A model generated the notes under the pieces. The model saw only the letters and a program-made list of their open reading frames with translations. It ran no database searches and was not told where the DNA came from. DNA of 6,258 bases from Planctomycetota bacterium (GTDB lineage Bacteria; Planctomycetota; Phycisphaerae; UBA1845; Fen-1342), in contig JAUWXH010000133.1 in the NCBI GenBank assembly GCA_030616465.1, positions 1 to 6,258 of the forward strand, in the 5' to 3' direction. Positions 5,659-6,258 of this stretch are shown piece after piece (the stretch's first letter is position 1; every line of letters begins with the position of its first letter). The position numbers were made by a program, and so were the translations under genes.

Positions 5659-6258
5659 TTACTTGGGCGGTCGCCGCGAGCGTTCCCGACGCTTGCTCTT
5701 CGGGCGGGTGACCGGACGCCGGCTGGCCGGCACTTCGATTGCCTCGCGCCCCGACAGATACGCCCCGGTGACCGAAGCGGACTCGTCGGCAACCTCCTGC
5801 AAGCTTCCCGAGACGACCACCTCTCCCCCACGCACGCCGGGACCGGGGCCGAAGTCCACGATCTGGTCGGCGGCCTCCATTGTGTCACGGTCGTGCTCGA
5901 CCACGATGACGGTGTTGCCCATGTCGCGCAGGCGTTTGAGCGCGTCGAGCAGGCGGCGGTTATCCCGCGGGTGCAGGCCGACGCTGGGCTCGTCCAGCAC
6001 GTATAGCACGCCGACCAGCCCGCAGCCGATTTGACTCGCCAGACGGATTCGCTGCGATTCCCCGCCGGCCAGCGTCGGCGCCGCCCGCTCCAGCGTGAGG
6101 TAATCGAGGCCCACGTCCACCAGGAATTGCAGCCGGGCGCGGATCTCCTTCAAGGGCTCCTCGGCGATGACTTGGCGCACGCCGGCCAGCTCCAGATGAC
6201 CGAAGAACTCGAGCGCGGCGCTGATCGGAAGCTTGCAGGCCTGGTCGATGTTCAGCCG
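5659..6258 (-). CDS. uvrA: UvrA-type excinuclease ABC subunit A, 3' part; ends after NBD1
   Basis: The last 199 residues of a protein entering from the right edge. UvrA is the damage-sensing ABC ATPase of nucleotide excision repair. Seen here (fragment numbering): [18 protein letters not shown] (45-62), ABC signature LAGGESQ (63-69), Walker B VLYVLDEP (84-91), [10 protein letters not shown]-loop VVEHD (H122) and [12 protein letters not shown]. These match the first nucleotide-binding domain of UvrA ([23 protein letters not shown]), not the second (typically AQRVKLA and DEPTTGLH). [16 protein letters not shown] then matches the NBD1-NBD2 linker, after which the chain continues as a basic tail ([15 protein letters not shown]) to TAA at 5659. 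Canonical UvrA of about 940 residues would continue with a second ATPase half. The gene may be truncated, split, or the end of a rearranged or tandem UvrA. The family is certain; the architecture is unresolved. Confidence 0.9.
   Translation of the reverse strand, partial: RLNIDQACKLPISAALEFFGHLELAGVRQVIAEEPLKEIRARLQFLVDVGLDYLTLERAAPTLAGGESQRIRLASQIGCGLVGVLYVLDEPSVGLHPRDNRRLLDALKRLRDMGNTVIVVEHDRDTMEAADQIVDFGPGPGVRGGEVVVSGSLQEVADESASVTGAYLSGREAIEVPASRRPVTRPKSKRRERSRRPPK

Noticed and set aside
1..6258. Search for tRNA, rRNA, CRISPR arrays, insertion sequences and phage genes
   Set aside because: No cloverleaf, repeat-spacer pattern, terminal inverted repeats with a transposase, or phage-like protein was found on either strand by eye.

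Overview
The window is G+C-rich chromosomal DNA, and every credible gene lies on the minus strand. The contents point to a flagellated planctomycete or a close PVC-group relative: a free-standing Cys4 zinc ribbon of the kind common in Planctomycetes, two TPR proteins, a membrane-anchored squalene-cyclase-like toroid protein with HEAT and C-terminal beta domains, and a flagellar rod gene. This is inferred from gene style; there is no rRNA or other direct phylogenetic marker here.

In the direction of transcription (from high to low coordinates), 6258-5659 holds the 3' part of a uvrA-type gene. It contains the complete signature, Walker B and H-loop block of nucleotide-binding domain 1 (NBD1), then stops at the NBD1/NBD2 junction with a short basic tail, so the usual second ATPase half is missing here. 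After a gap of about 200 bases with weak inverted repeats comes a tight cluster: a 62-residue zinc ribbon (5452-5264), a 217-residue TPR protein (5228-4575) and a 561-residue TPR protein (4578-2893). The last two overlap by ATGA, which implies translational coupling. A 97-base gap with no terminator leads to a 704-residue membrane-anchored toroid/HEAT protein (2792-678). This may be the fourth gene of the same operon, or may have its own promoter.

A hairpin followed by three T's (651-632) is a plausible end for that unit. The following gap carries a good sigma-54-type -24/-12 element (503-489). Next come a strong Shine-Dalgarno, a 71-residue uncharacterised small ORF (409-194), and, overlapping it by ATGA, the start of a flagellar basal-body rod protein (FlgF/FlgG type) that runs off the left edge. 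I read this as the head of a flagellar operon.

The zinc ribbon, TPR and toroid cluster looks like a scaffold or protein-interaction set with no recognisable enzyme, and its function is unknown. No tRNA, rRNA, CRISPR array, insertion sequence or phage gene was seen.
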